Positions 34,160 through 43,638 of a stretch of 64,000 nucleotides of DNA are shown here, piece after piece (position 1 is the stretch's first letter; every line of letters starts with the position of its first letter). The notes under the pieces were generated by a model that was not told the DNA's origin, made no database searches, and was given only the letters and a program-made list of their open reading frames with translations. The stretch is from positions 2,418,001 to 2,482,000 of the forward strand of contig NZ_CP113097.1 of NCBI RefSeq assembly GCF_026625125.1, read 5' to 3'. This DNA is from Pseudomonas putida (lineage in GTDB: Bacteria; Pseudomonadota; Gammaproteobacteria; Pseudomonadales; Pseudomonadaceae). The translations under genes were made by a program, and so were the position numbers.

Positions 34160-35133
34160 TGGTCACCGGGGCCAACGGCTTTGTCGGGCGCCAACTGGTA
34201 ATGCGCCTGCTGGAGGCCGGCGAGATACGTGGGCGGCCCATCGAGGCGTTACTGATACTGGACCGGCAACTGGAGGGGCTGCCCGACGATGCGCGGTTAC
34301 GCCGCCATTACGGCAGTGTCACCGACCCTGCCTTGTTGCGCCGGGCGCTGGCCGATGGTGTGGATGTGGTGTTCCACCTGGCCAGCCTGCCCGGGGGCGC
34401 CGCCGAGGCGCAGTACGAGCTGGGTTACCAGGTCAACCTGCAGGGCAGCCTGGAGCTGCTCGACCAGTTGCGCAACCCAAGGCGACCGCCCGTGCTGGTG
34501 TACGCCAGCAGTGTCGCGGTGTACGGCGGCGATCTGCCCTTGCGCATGGATGAAGACCAGCCCTGTTCGCCGCAACTGTCCTACGCGGCCCACAAACGCA
34601 TGGTGGAAATCGCACTGCAGGACCTCGCGCGTCGCGGCGAGGTGGATGGCCGCGCGCTGCGCCTGCCCGGCATCGTCGCCCGGCCGCGCGAGCCGAACGG
34701 CCTTCGCTCGGCGTTCATGAGTGACTTGCTGCACGCCTATGCAGCCGGTGAGGCCTACACATGCCCGGTTTCCCCTCAAGCCAGCGCCTGGTGGATGTCG
34801 GCCCGCTGCTGCGTGGACAACCTGCTGCATGCCGCCGAACTGCAAGCCCCGGGTGACCGTCGTGTCTGGCAGCTACCGGTGCTGCAGCTGACGATCGCCC
34901 AGGTGCTTGCCGGGCTGCAGGCCAGCCTGGGCGAAGAGAACCGCGCCTGCATCAGCTTCGAGCCCGAGCCACAGCTCGAAGCGCTGTTCGGCCGTTATCC
35001 GGCCTTGCGTACAACCCAAGCTCGCAAGCTGGGTTTCTGCCATGACGGCTCAGTGCTTGGCCTGCTGCGCAACGCCCTTGATCTGCCACCGCGCCGCGGC
35101 ACTGCGGCAACCCGTAAAGGAATCTGTGCATGA
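34150..35133 (+). CDS. NAD-dependent epimerase/dehydratase family protein
   Basis: 327 residues from the ATG at 34150 (GGAGG eight bases before), overlapping the FAH-family gene by 10 bases. The N-terminus has the extended-SDR nucleotide motif VTGANGFVGRQL; the active site is VYASSVAVYGG with SYAAHKRMVE (Tyr-x3-Lys). These enzymes act on nucleotide sugars or on small carbonyl compounds; in this setting, reduction or oxidation of a catabolic intermediate is more likely. Confidence 0.85.
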   Translation: MRVMVTGANGFVGRQLVMRLLEAGEIRGRPIEALLILDRQLEGLPDDARLRRHYGSVTDPALLRRALADGVDVVFHLASLPGGAAEAQYELGYQVNLQGSLELLDQLRNPRRPPVLVYASSVAVYGGDLPLRMDEDQPCSPQLSYAAHKRMVEIALQDLARRGEVDGRALRLPGIVARPREPNGLRSAFMSDLLHAYAAGEAYTCPVSPQASAWWMSARCCVDNLLHAAELQAPGDRRVWQLPVLQLTIAQVLAGLQASLGEENRACISFEPEPQLEALFGRYPALRTTQARKLGFCHDGSVLGLLRNALDLPPRRGTAATRKGICA

Positions 35134-35912
35134 ATGTGAACAAGCGTCGCCTGCTGGACCTTTCCGTCACCCTGGACAACAACCCCTACACCGACCCACC
35201 GCCTTTGCTGCCAAAGATCGACTACATGGACCACCAGCAGGGCTGGCCGGAAATGGCCGCGATGTTCCCGGGCCTGCGCAAGGAAGACCTGCCCGGTGAT
35301 GAGTCGTGGGCAGCTGAACGGTTGCAGATCACGACCCACAGCGGCACGCACATGGACGCGCCCTGGCATTATGCGTCCACCACCAATGGCGGTGAGCGGG
35401 CCTTCGGCATCGATGAGCTGCCGTTGGAGTGGTGCTTGCAGCCGGGTGTGAAGCTGGATTTTCGCCACCTGCCCGATGGGCACGTGGTGACGGCGACGCA
35501 GGTGGAAGCCGAACTTACCCGCATCGGCCATCAACTGCAGCCGCTGGACATCGTGCTGGTCAATACCCGCGCAGGCAGCCTGTTTGGCCAGCCGGGCTAC
35601 CTGGAAGCCGGGGTGGGCATGGGCCGCGAAGCGACGCTTTACCTGTTGGAGCGGGGGGTAAGGGTGGTCGGCACCGATGCCTGGAGCTGGGATGCGCCGT
35701 TCAAGTACACCCGTGAACGTTTCAGTGCCACAGGCGATGCATCGATTATCTGGGAAGGCCACAAGGCCGGCCGTGACATCGGCTATGGGCAGATGGAGAA
35801 ACTGGCCAACCTGGATCAGCTCCCGGCCTACGGTTTCATGGTCAGTTGTTTCCCCTACAAGATCCGCCAGGCGTCCGCGGGGTTCGTCCGGGCAGTGGCC
35901 ATCTTCGATTAG
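35130..35912 (+). CDS. Cyclase family protein (kynurenine formamidase-like hydrolase)
   Basis: 260 residues with the family hallmark ITTHSGTHMDAPWHY (HxGTHxDxPxH), a metal-binding motif of the cyclase/KynB family. Other conserved parts are LPLEWCLQPGVKLDF and GTDAWSWDAPF. Members hydrolyse formamides, lactones or related ring systems. The start overlaps the epimerase stop by 4 bases; it is the last gene of the plus-strand catabolic cluster, with about 150 bases to the next gene. Confidence 0.86.
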   Translation: MNVNKRRLLDLSVTLDNNPYTDPPPLLPKIDYMDHQQGWPEMAAMFPGLRKEDLPGDESWAAERLQITTHSGTHMDAPWHYASTTNGGERAFGIDELPLEWCLQPGVKLDFRHLPDGHVVTATQVEAELTRIGHQLQPLDIVLVNTRAGSLFGQPGYLEAGVGMGREATLYLLERGVRVVGTDAWSWDAPFKYTRERFSATGDASIIWEGHKAGRDIGYGQMEKLANLDQLPAYGFMVSCFPYKIRQASAGFVRAVAIFD

Positions 35913-36060
35913 CGCGACGTTGTCAGCCGCCGTGCTGGCCGCCCATCCCGGCGCAGCGATGGCCAGGTGAACTTTATCAGGCCTCCAGGCTTCCTCTGTT
36001 ACAGCAGCTGCCCCCGTGGGGCAGCCAGTGCTGTATCACGCCAAAGGTTCAGGAGGGGCA

Positions 36061-36345
36061 ATGAAGACGCACACCACGCAAGCGCCTGAGAAAGCAGGCC
36101 AGGGCAAGGGCCAAGGGGAAGTCGAGCGGGACAATGATGCCCATCGGCCAGACGGGTCAGGCGGTACGGCGCATGATTCCACCGCGCAACGAACCGCGCG
36201 AGACAAGGGGCCGCACTCGTCCGACCACGCCGACAGCCAGGATGACCTGGGTTTCGACCCGGACTCACCGGACTTGGACGACCCGCAGGTCGATCCCCAA
36301 GGGCCGGCCAAGCCCCCCAGGGATGTGGAGAAAAAGGCACCCTGA
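36061..36345 (+). CDS. Small hydrophilic protein, function unknown
   Basis: 94 residues, MKTHTTQAPEKAGQGKGQGE onwards, with no hydrophobic segment and a very high share of Asp, Lys, Pro, Gly and Gln; the C-terminal half is acidic (DDLGFDPDSPDLDDPQVDP). Such compositions are typical of intrinsically disordered stress proteins in pseudomonads. AGGAGG lies 6 bases before the ATG at 36061, which supports real expression. I do not recognise a family. Confidence 0.6.
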   Translation: MKTHTTQAPEKAGQGKGQGEVERDNDAHRPDGSGGTAHDSTAQRTARDKGPHSSDHADSQDDLGFDPDSPDLDDPQVDPQGPAKPPRDVEKKAP

Positions 36346-36379
36346 TCGAGGCCGTGAGCGCGGAGGTTCTGGACGCTGT

Positions 36380-38146
36380 TCAGCGCACCCGCTCAAGGCT
36401 TTGCACCGATAGCTGCAGGGCTTTTTGCATGTCCAGCCGCGCCGAACGCCCCACGTCCTGGTCGTGCAATTGAAAGTTGCGCTCCGAAGGCAGGATTGGC
36501 GCGGTGAGGTCTTCGGCGTCCTCTCGTTCGAAGTCGTTGTTGCCGCCGATGGTCATGGCGCTGCGGCGCAGCAGCATGCGTAGCTGCTCGGGCTGCAACT
36601 GCGGGTTGATCGACAGCATTGCCGCCACCAGGCCTGTGACCATCGGGGTTGCATAGGACGTGCCGCAATGCACCGCGCCGGGTTGGCCTGCCTGTGGGGT
36701 AGAGGCGTGGGCGCAGGCTGCGGCGGTGATGTCGACGCGCATGTCTACGTTCGAGGTGCTGCGCTTGACGGCATAGTTTGGCGACTCGACGGGGACTGAC
36801 GCCTGCCCGCTACGTTGATGGCCACCCACCACCAGCAGTTGTTCGGTGATGAAGGAGGAGGGCAGGCGGTATTCATCGGTGCCCGAGAACGAGGCGCCGT
36901 TGCCGGCCGAGTTGACCACGACCACGTCCGGATGGGCCTTGCGCAGCCAGAGAAAGAACTCTTCGAGCAGCTCTTCATAGCCGCTCATGGCAATCCCGGA
37001 GCGCAGCAGTGAGTCCACTTCGTCGCCTTGCACGTTGCGCGCCCCGACGCGGTGAATGCCCCAACTCCAGTTGAGTACGCGCACGCCGTCCTCGACCAGG
37101 TTCACCGATGCGGCAATGTTGGCGGTGATGCCGGCATCGGAGTTGCGCTCGACGATCACCTCGAAGCCACCTGCCGCCTTGTCCAGCCCCTTCAGGAAGC
37201 CGGTATTACCCCCGTCATCCCAGGCGGCGGCGAGAATGCCGGCCACGGTCGTGCCGTGGTTGTCCGGCTTGCTGGCATCCTGGGCATAGACGCAGGTGCG
37301 GCGCCCCTCGCAGGCGCCCAGGTAGTCGGCGAAGTCTGCGCTGTCGAAGTCGACGTTGCGTTCGATCACGCCGACCCGGATGGGGGTGGGCAGCACCGGT
37401 GCCTGGCGGCCCGGGATGCGCCGCTGGTAGTAGTGCACCGCATCGAGAAAGCGGTTGGCAGCCCACTCGTCCGAGTCTTGCGCAGGCTTGCGGGTACCCG
37501 GCGCCTCGCGGGCGGCGTGCTCTGCCTCTTCAGCCGCTGATTCCTCCACCACCACCGCATCCACGCTGGTTTCACCACCCAGGCGCAATACCAGCGCGTC
37601 GCGCTGCACCAGGTCCCGGGCGGGCAGGCGCAGCTGATAAAGGTTCAGCGCAGCGATGCTGCCAACCACCTTGGCCCCGTATTTGCGCGCCAAGCGTTCG
37701 GCCTCCTGGCGGCCGTCGTGGTCCTCTTCGATCAACACGCTGACCAGGTCGACATAGGTGGTCAGGCCATCCATGTTCTTGGCCACCTCCTTGGGCCCTG
37801 CGGCCAGCACATGGTTGTTGCGCAGGGTAAGCCAGGCGGCGTTGCTGGCACGCGGGCCGTCCTGCAACCACAGCGGGCCGCTTCGCACCGCCGTGCTGTC
37901 CAGTTGCAGGCGCAGGGTGTCACCCTGGCGCTGGATACGCGCCGGAGCCACTGCGTTGCCGTTGAGCAGCAGCTGCGGCGTGGCCTGGCCAAGCCCCTGC
38001 ACGCGCAGGCACCAGGTTTGCTGCTGGCTGTCCATCAAGTCGCCGCAGCGTTTGAGCTGTTGCAGGCGTAACGGCTGCTCGGCGAGCGCGGGGGTACTGG
38101 CCGCCAGCGTCAGCGCCAGGGCAAGGGCAATGCGTGGATGGCCCAT
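36380..38146 (-). CDS. Exported S8 (subtilisin-like) peptidase with altered catalytic Asp
   Basis: 588 residues with a signal peptide (RIALALALTLAASTPALA). After an N-terminal region of about 240 residues comes the subtilase domain. His297 is in DNHGTTVAGILAA, the oxyanion Asn416 in VNSAGNGASF and Ser497 in HCGTSYATPMVTGLVAAML. At the place of the first catalytic residue, where VIDTG or VIDSG is normal, the sequence reads RVGVIERNVD, so Glu262 replaces Asp. It could be impaired, or Asp266/268 may take part. It lies 3 bases after the end of the ABC exporter gene and may once have been co-transcribed with it. Confidence 0.83.
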   Translation of the reverse strand: MGHPRIALALALTLAASTPALAEQPLRLQQLKRCGDLMDSQQQTWCLRVQGLGQATPQLLLNGNAVAPARIQRQGDTLRLQLDSTAVRSGPLWLQDGPRASNAAWLTLRNNHVLAAGPKEVAKNMDGLTTYVDLVSVLIEEDHDGRQEAERLARKYGAKVVGSIAALNLYQLRLPARDLVQRDALVLRLGGETSVDAVVVEESAAEEAEHAAREAPGTRKPAQDSDEWAANRFLDAVHYYQRRIPGRQAPVLPTPIRVGVIERNVDFDSADFADYLGACEGRRTCVYAQDASKPDNHGTTVAGILAAAWDDGGNTGFLKGLDKAAGGFEVIVERNSDAGITANIAASVNLVEDGVRVLNWSWGIHRVGARNVQGDEVDSLLRSGIAMSGYEELLEEFFLWLRKAHPDVVVVNSAGNGASFSGTDEYRLPSSFITEQLLVVGGHQRSGQASVPVESPNYAVKRSTSNVDMRVDITAAACAHASTPQAGQPGAVHCGTSYATPMVTGLVAAMLSINPQLQPEQLRMLLRRSAMTIGGNNDFEREDAEDLTAPILPSERNFQLHDQDVGRSARLDMQKALQLSVQSLERVR

Positions 38147-38149
38147 GGC

Positions 38150-39987
38150 TTACTCCATGGCCTCGGCCACACCCTGATCCTCACCCAGGAAGCCACCGCT
38201 CTGGTGCTGCCACAGCCGGGCATAGGTGCCGTTCCTGGCGAGCAGTTCGCTGTGGGTTCCCTGTTCGATGATGCGCCCCTGGTCCATGACGATGAGCCGG
38301 TCCATGGCGGCGATCGTCGACAGTCGGTGGGCGATGGCGATGACCGTCTTGCCCTGCATCATTTCATTGAGGCTTTCCTGGATGGCGACCTCGACTTCCG
38401 AATCCAGCGCGCTGGTGGCTTCATCGAGCAGCAGGATCGGGGCGTTCTTGAGCATGACCCGGGCGATGGCGATGCGTTGACGCTGGCCACCCGAAAGCTT
38501 GATGCCGCGTTCACCCACCAAGGTGTCGTAGCCGCTGTGGCCTTGCCGGTCGCTGAGCTGCTCGATGAATGCATCGGCCTGGGCGTTGGCTGCGGCGTGG
38601 CGGATCTGTTGCTCGGTCGCATCGGGGCGACCGTAGGCGATGTTGTCGCGGATGGAGCGGTGCAGCAGGGAGGTGTCCTGGGTGACCATGCCGATGGCGC
38701 TGCGCAGGCTGTCCTGGGTAACTTTGGCGATGTTCTGCCCATCGATGCGAATTTCGCCGCTGTCCACGTCGTAAAAGCGCAGCAGCAGGTTGATCAGCGT
38801 GGATTTACCCGCACCGGAGCGCCCCACCAGGCCGACTTTTTCGCCTGGGCGAATGTGCAGCGTCAGGCCATCGAGCACCTGGCGTTCGCCGTTGTAGTTG
38901 AAGCTGACGTTGTCGAAGTCCACCGCCCCGCCCGTGGTCTTGAGCACCCCGGCGTTCGGCGCATCCTGCACTTTCGGGCCGCGCGTGAGGGTCTCCATGC
39001 CATCCTGCACGGTGCCGATGTTCTCGAACAGCGAGGTCATCTGCCACATGATCCAGTGCGACATGCCGTTGACCCGCAGTGCCATGGCGGTGATCGCGGC
39101 AACCGCGCCAGTGCCGACTTCGCCCTGGTGCCAGAGCCACAGGGCGTAGCCACCCGCGCCAGCGATCAGGCCGACCACCAGCGCCTGGTTGACGATCTCG
39201 AACTGGCTGACCAGGCGCATCTGGCGAAAGCCGGTGAGCTTGAAGTCTTCCATTGCCGCCCGCGCGAAATGCGCTTCACGCTTGGAGTGCGAGTGATGTT
39301 GGTGTAGGCGTCCGACACTCGCCCGGTCATCGAGGAACGCGCGTGGGCCTGCTCCTGCCCCACCTGGCCCAGGCGCGGCACGAAGTACAGCAGGGCCAGC
39401 CCGAACAACGCGACCCAGGCAATGAACGGCAGCATCAGTTTCAGGTCGAAGCCGCCGGCCAGGGCGATGATCGCGATGAAATACACGCCGATGCCCGGGG
39501 CGATCTCGATGACGGTGAACAGCACTTCGCGCACCGCCAGCGCCGTCTGCATCACTTTGGTGGTAACCCGGCCAGAAAACTCGTCAGAGAAGAACGACAG
39601 GCTTTGGCGCAGCATCAGCCGGTGGAAGTCCCACCGCAGTCGCAGTGGCAGGTTGATCGCCAGTACCTGATGCTGAACCATCGTGCGCAGCGCCACCAGG
39701 CCGATGCTGGTCAGCAATACGATGGCGATACCCCACAACACCCGGGTTTCCTGCCCATCGGCAGCGCCACCTGCCTGCCAGGCCGACAGCAGGTCGACGA
39801 CCTGCCCCAGAAAGGAAAACAGCCAGGCTTCGTAGATCGACACACCGGCGCTGAGCACCGCCAGGGCCAGCACATAGCCGCGCGCGCCCCGCGTGCAGGC
39901 CCACAGGAAGCGCAGCAGGCCAACCGGGGGTGGGGGCGCCTCGTCGGGTGGGAAAGGGTCGAGCCGTTGTTCAAACGCGCGCAGCAT
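38150..39987 (-). pseudogene. ABC exporter (fused membrane/ATPase), frameshifted
   Basis: Two reading frames together make one fused exporter. The first (start 39987, behind GGAG) encodes membrane helices up to RVSDAYTNIT; the second continues SKREAHFARAAMEDFKLTGFRQ and has the complete ATPase: Walker A GRSGAGKST, signature LSGGQRQRIAIARV and Walker B ILLLDEATSALDSE. At about 39284-39300 the expected coupling stretch after NIT (TVKLFSH-like in relatives) is missing, which fits a small deletion of about 16 bases. The protein would end early in another frame at 39166. A restart inside the second frame (ATG 39253) would lack the membrane domain, so export is probably lost. Confidence 0.75.
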
Positions 39988-40003
39988 AAAGTCTCCGAAT
40001 GGG

Positions 40004-41479
40004 TCAGGTGTCGCTCACTTGCGACAGGGGCCTGGCTACGTGTTCAAGTGGCTGTCGCTCTGCCGCCACGCCCCACAGCGCCTGGGCCAGTGCCGCGATG
40101 ATCATCAACGCCGCGCCGATCAGGTAGCCGTACAGGACATTCAGGCGCTCGCCGGTCTCGATCAGCGCGCCGAACAAGGTCGGGCCGATCAAGCCACCAA
40201 GCCCCGTGCCAAAGGCATAGAATACGGCAATCGCCAGCGCACGGATCTCCAGCGGGAAGGTTTCAGCCACGGTCAGGTAGGCCGAACTGGCGGCTGCCGA
40301 GGCAAAAAAGAAAATCACCATCCAGGCGATGGTCTGCTCGGTCACATCGATCAGTTGCTGCTGGAACAGGTAACCGCTGACCGCCAGCAACAGGCCGGAA
40401 AGCAGGTACGTGGAGCTGATCATGATGCGCCGCCCGACCACGTCGAACAGCCGGCCCAGCAGCAACGGCCCGCAGAAATTGCCCAGGGCGAACGGCAGTA
40501 TGTACCAGCCCACCTGGGCAGACGGCACGTCGTAGAAGTCGGTCAGCACCAAGGCATAGGTGAAGAAGATCGCGTTGTAGAAAAAGGCCTGGGCGGTCAG
40601 CAGCGTCAGCCCCACCAGTGCCCGCCGCCGGTGCACCCTGAACAGGCTGTGGAACACCTCGCGCAGTGGCGTATGGTCGCGCGCGCGCAGCCGCAGGGCA
40701 GGGGTTTGCAGCGGGGGAATGGCGATGCCGCGCTGGTGGTAATGGCGTTCGATGCTGGCGACGATGCGTTCGGCCTCTTCAGGCTGGTTGTGAATCATCA
40801 ACCAGCGTGGGCTTTCGGGTATCCACAGGCGCATCAGCAGGATCAGCAAACCCAGCGCGGCGCCGATGCCGAAACACAGGCGCCAGCCCAGTTCGCCGCC
40901 AAGCACCGCCGGGTCGAGCAGGATCACTGCGCCCACCGCGCCCAGTGCGGCACCGAGCCAGAACGTACCATTGATGGTCAGGTCGACCCAGCCGCGATAG
41001 CGCGCCGGGGTGAATTCCTGGATGGTCGAATTGATGGCGGTGTACTCACCGCCGATGCCGGCCCCGGTGAGAAAGCGAAACAGCAGAAAACTCCACAGGT
41101 CCCAGGCGAAGGCCGTGGCCGCTGTTGCGCCGATGTACAGCAACAGCGTAATGAAAAACAGCTTGCGCCGCCCCAGGCGGTCGGTGAGCCAGCCGAACAG
41201 CAATGCACCCAATACGGCACCGGCGATGTAGGCCGCCCCTGCCAGGCCGATCTGGGTATTGGTCATTGCCAGGGCCGGGCTGGCCTTGAGCGCGCCCGCC
41301 ACCGAACCGGCCAAGGTCACTTCAAGGCCATCGAGCAGCCAGGTGATGCCCAGCGCCATGACCAGCAGGGTATGAAAGCGCGTCCACGGCAGCCGGTCGA
41401 GCCGGGCCGGTATGTCGGTGCTGTAGAAGCGCTCCTGCGCACAGGCGCCGGCGGGTGGTTGCAGGGCGTGGGTCGTCAT
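40004..41479 (-). CDS. MFS transporter, sugar/organic-acid symporter type
   Basis: 491 residues with twelve hydrophobic segments. The motif LFGWLTDRLGRRKLFFITLLLY lies between helices 2 and 3, FLLFRFLTGAGIGGEYTAINSTIQEFTPARYRG after helix 4, and IPESPRWLM at the start of the central loop, as in the general sugar/aromatic acid porter group. A second GRLFDVVGRRIMI repeats the motif in the C-terminal half. The ligand is not predictable. It stops 16 bases before the ABC exporter frame and may share its promoter. Confidence 0.87.
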   Translation of the reverse strand: MTTHALQPPAGACAQERFYSTDIPARLDRLPWTRFHTLLVMALGITWLLDGLEVTLAGSVAGALKASPALAMTNTQIGLAGAAYIAGAVLGALLFGWLTDRLGRRKLFFITLLLYIGATAATAFAWDLWSFLLFRFLTGAGIGGEYTAINSTIQEFTPARYRGWVDLTINGTFWLGAALGAVGAVILLDPAVLGGELGWRLCFGIGAALGLLILLMRLWIPESPRWLMIHNQPEEAERIVASIERHYHQRGIAIPPLQTPALRLRARDHTPLREVFHSLFRVHRRRALVGLTLLTAQAFFYNAIFFTYALVLTDFYDVPSAQVGWYILPFALGNFCGPLLLGRLFDVVGRRIMISSTYLLSGLLLAVSGYLFQQQLIDVTEQTIAWMVIFFFASAAASSAYLTVAETFPLEIRALAIAVFYAFGTGLGGLIGPTLFGALIETGERLNVLYGYLIGAALMIIAALAQALWGVAAERQPLEHVARPLSQVSDT

Positions 41480-41514
41480 GGCGCGTCCTGTCGGCTGGCG
41501 GGTGGGCAGCTCCG

Positions 41515-41748
41515 TTATCGCCGGTTTTTGGCTTCGACCTCAGCCAGGCGCCGCTTGATGGCCTCGGTCTGCGCCTGTTGTTCCTTGATCGACGTCGGCG
41601 TGATCACTTTGTCCACGGCTTCGGTGTCGGGGTCCGGCCGCTCCAGCACAGGGTCGGGCGATGGCTCGCCTTGTTGGGCGTGCTCCGAGGATATCGGGCG
41701 AGGGACTTTATCCGCGCTGTCGCCGTTGTTGCGATCGGTGTGCTTCAT
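41515..41748 (-). CDS. Small charged protein, function unknown
   Basis: 77 residues from the ATG at 41748, behind GGGAG. The N-terminal half is rich in Asp, Ser and Pro; the C-terminal IKEQQAQTEAIKRRLAEVEAKNRR is a charged helix that may form a coiled coil. No signal peptide or membrane segment is seen. It sits with other stress-type small genes. I do not recognise a family. Confidence 0.5.
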   Translation of the reverse strand: MKHTDRNNGDSADKVPRPISSEHAQQGEPSPDPVLERPDPDTEAVDKVITPTSIKEQQAQTEAIKRRLAEVEAKNRR

Positions 41749-41943
41749 GGCTTGCTCCCGCGTGAAGGTATGTCTTTCAAAAGAGCCCATGGGCACGAAA
41801 AAGTTTGATTGGCTTCGCTTTGTGCAGGCAACCGAGGCACTGCGGCGTATCAGGCTGAACATCCGCCAGCAAGCCTCGTCCAAACGGATGACGGGCCTTC
41901 CCCGCCCAACCCCACCTAGCAAACTGCCGCAGGAGTGAATGCC

Positions 41944-42327
41944 ATGCCACGTGGAGACAAAGCCAAATACACCGAAAAGCAGAAACGCAAGGCTGAGCAT
42001 ATAGAAGAAAGCTACGAGCATAAGGGGGTCTCCAAGGATGAGGCCGAGGCGCGTGCTTGGGCTACCGTCAACAAGCAGTCTGGGGGTGACGAGAAAGCTG
42101 GCGGCTCAGGCAAGAAGACCACGCCCGGCGAAAAAAGCACCGCGCGTTCCGACTCTGCCAGGCGTGCCGCCAAAACCCGTCAGGGCCATGCCCGCACATC
42201 AGGCGCTTCCCTGGAGACCCAGACCAAGGAAAGCCTGATGAAAGAGGCCCGCAGCAAGGACATCAAGGGGCGCTCCAGCATGACCAAGGCACAATTGGTC
42301 GAAGCGCTGCGCGGGCTGGGTCGATAG
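41944..42327 (+). CDS. Small basic protein with C-terminal Rho-N-like helix pair
   Basis: 127 residues from the ATG at 41944 with AGGAG eight bases before. The N-terminus RGDKAKYTEKQKRKAEHIEESYEHKG followed by EAEARAWATVNKQSGG is the pattern of proteins often labelled plasmid stabilization protein or ChaB-like in pseudomonads, without evidence for a plasmid role. The C-terminal KESLMKEARSKDIKGRSSMTKAQLVEALRGLG resembles a Rho N-terminal/SAP-like helix pair that can contact nucleic acids. General stress is the likely setting. Confidence 0.65.
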   Translation: MPRGDKAKYTEKQKRKAEHIEESYEHKGVSKDEAEARAWATVNKQSGGDEKAGGSGKKTTPGEKSTARSDSARRAAKTRQGHARTSGASLETQTKESLMKEARSKDIKGRSSMTKAQLVEALRGLGR

Positions 42328-42337
42328 GGGCTGGAGC

Positions 42338-43462
42338 TCAGGCCTCTCTGAAACCCCGCTCTTCGGTACTGTGGCCAAAGGTCTCGGCCCCTTGCGGCAG
42401 CGCTGTGACCTTGATGGCCCGCACGGGTACGGCGAACTTGGCGCCGATCCTGGAGAACCGTTCGAGCAAGCGGAAATTGATGGCCTGCTGAATGTCCATG
42501 TAGAGGTTGTAGCCTGGGTCCTTGACGATGTAGACGCACTCGAACTCCAATGCCTCCTTGCCGAAACCGCGCAAGTGGGCGCGGTCGAAGCGCGCCTGGT
42601 CCTGCGCCTTGATCGCCTCCTCGACGATGGCCGGGGCTTTTTTCACGGCCTCGGTCGGGGTGTCGTAAGACAGCCCGAACTCAAAGACGATGCGCCGCTC
42701 CTGCAAGCGTTTGTAGTTCTGGATGGTGCTGCTGATCATGCTGGCGTTGGCCATGACGATCTGCTCACCGCCCAGGCTGCGGATGCGCGTCGTCTTCAGC
42801 CCGACTTGCTCGACGGTGCCGGACAGTGAGCCGATGACGATGAAGTCGCCCACCTCGAATGGCTTGTCCACGGCAATCGCCAGCGAGGCGAACAGGTCGC
42901 CGAGGATGTTCTGCACAGCGAGCGCAACGGCAATGCCGCCCACGCCCAGGCTGGCGACGAAGGCGGTGATGTTCACGCCCAGGTTCGACAGCATGGCCAG
43001 CAGTACCACCGACCACAACAGCACGCGCGCGCCCCAGCCCGCCAGGGTAGCCAGGGCGCTGCCCTGGTTCAGGCCTGGGGTGCCGTGCCGGGCGAAGTAG
43101 CGGCCCAGGCCCAGCCCGATGGCGCGGTTGGCCCACAAGCCGATCTGCAGCGCTGCTACCACGAACCAGAGGCTGCCCACCCGGCTCAGCCAGCGCTCTG
43201 GCAGGTCGAGCATGCTCAGGCCCACCAGCACAGAAGCGAGGAACAGCAGGGAGTTGCTGGTGCCGGACAGTACTTTGGCCATGACATGGCTCAGCGCACC
43301 GTCATGCACGGACCAGCGTTGCACCCGCCTGAGCAGAAAACTGATGGCCGCCCGTGCGGCCACAAAGGTCAGTGCGGCGACAGTAAGCGCCAGCAGCAGG
43401 TTGAGGATGGAAATACCGAACACAGTGGTGTCGGTGAAAAATTCGATGATGCGATCGTTCAT
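42338..43462 (-). CDS. MscS family mechanosensitive channel
   Basis: 374 residues from the ATG at 43462, behind AGGAGG. Four hydrophobic segments are followed by the MscS pore/beta domain: NLGVNITAFVASLGVGGIAVALAVQNILGDLFASLAIAVDKPFEVGDFIVIGSLSGTVEQVGLKTTRIR. The pore helix with its glycine/alanine pattern and the FEVGDFI start of the beta domain are characteristic. The channel would open in the inner membrane on hypo-osmotic shock. Its neighbour makes the compatible solute mannitol, so both fit osmotic adaptation. Confidence 0.88.
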   Translation of the reverse strand: MNDRIIEFFTDTTVFGISILNLLLALTVAALTFVAARAAISFLLRRVQRWSVHDGALSHVMAKVLSGTSNSLLFLASVLVGLSMLDLPERWLSRVGSLWFVVAALQIGLWANRAIGLGLGRYFARHGTPGLNQGSALATLAGWGARVLLWSVVLLAMLSNLGVNITAFVASLGVGGIAVALAVQNILGDLFASLAIAVDKPFEVGDFIVIGSLSGTVEQVGLKTTRIRSLGGEQIVMANASMISSTIQNYKRLQERRIVFEFGLSYDTPTEAVKKAPAIVEEAIKAQDQARFDRAHLRGFGKEALEFECVYIVKDPGYNLYMDIQQAINFRLLERFSRIGAKFAVPVRAIKVTALPQGAETFGHSTEERGFREA

Positions 43463-43586
43463 GAGCGATTGGCCTCCTGGTTGCCCTTGAGTGAATTCGC
43501 ACGTGCAGTTCATCGGACGCCCAGTGGGCGCAAGAGGTCGATCGGATTTTGGTTTTTTGTCGGCGTTTGCAGCCCCCGGGCGCCTG

Positions 43587-43626
43587 GACGCCTGTCAGAT
43601 CAAGCACCGCTGATCTCACAGGCGTC
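43587..43626. terminator. Long hairpin after mtlD
   Basis: Two 16-base arms with one mismatch (GACGCCTGTCAGATCA and TGATCTCACAGGCGTC) flank an 8-base loop. It lies 12 bases beyond the mtlD stop and before the MscS gene on the same strand. There is no T-run, so it may act as a terminator, a transcript-stabilising hairpin or a repeat. Confidence 0.5.
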
Positions 43627-43638
43627 ACAAGCCTGGGC

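Noticed and set aside
39893..41938. Plus-strand open frame of about 680 codons opposite the MFS gene
   Set aside because: Antisense shadow with biased composition and no recognisable fold; the MFS protein on the other strand is complete.
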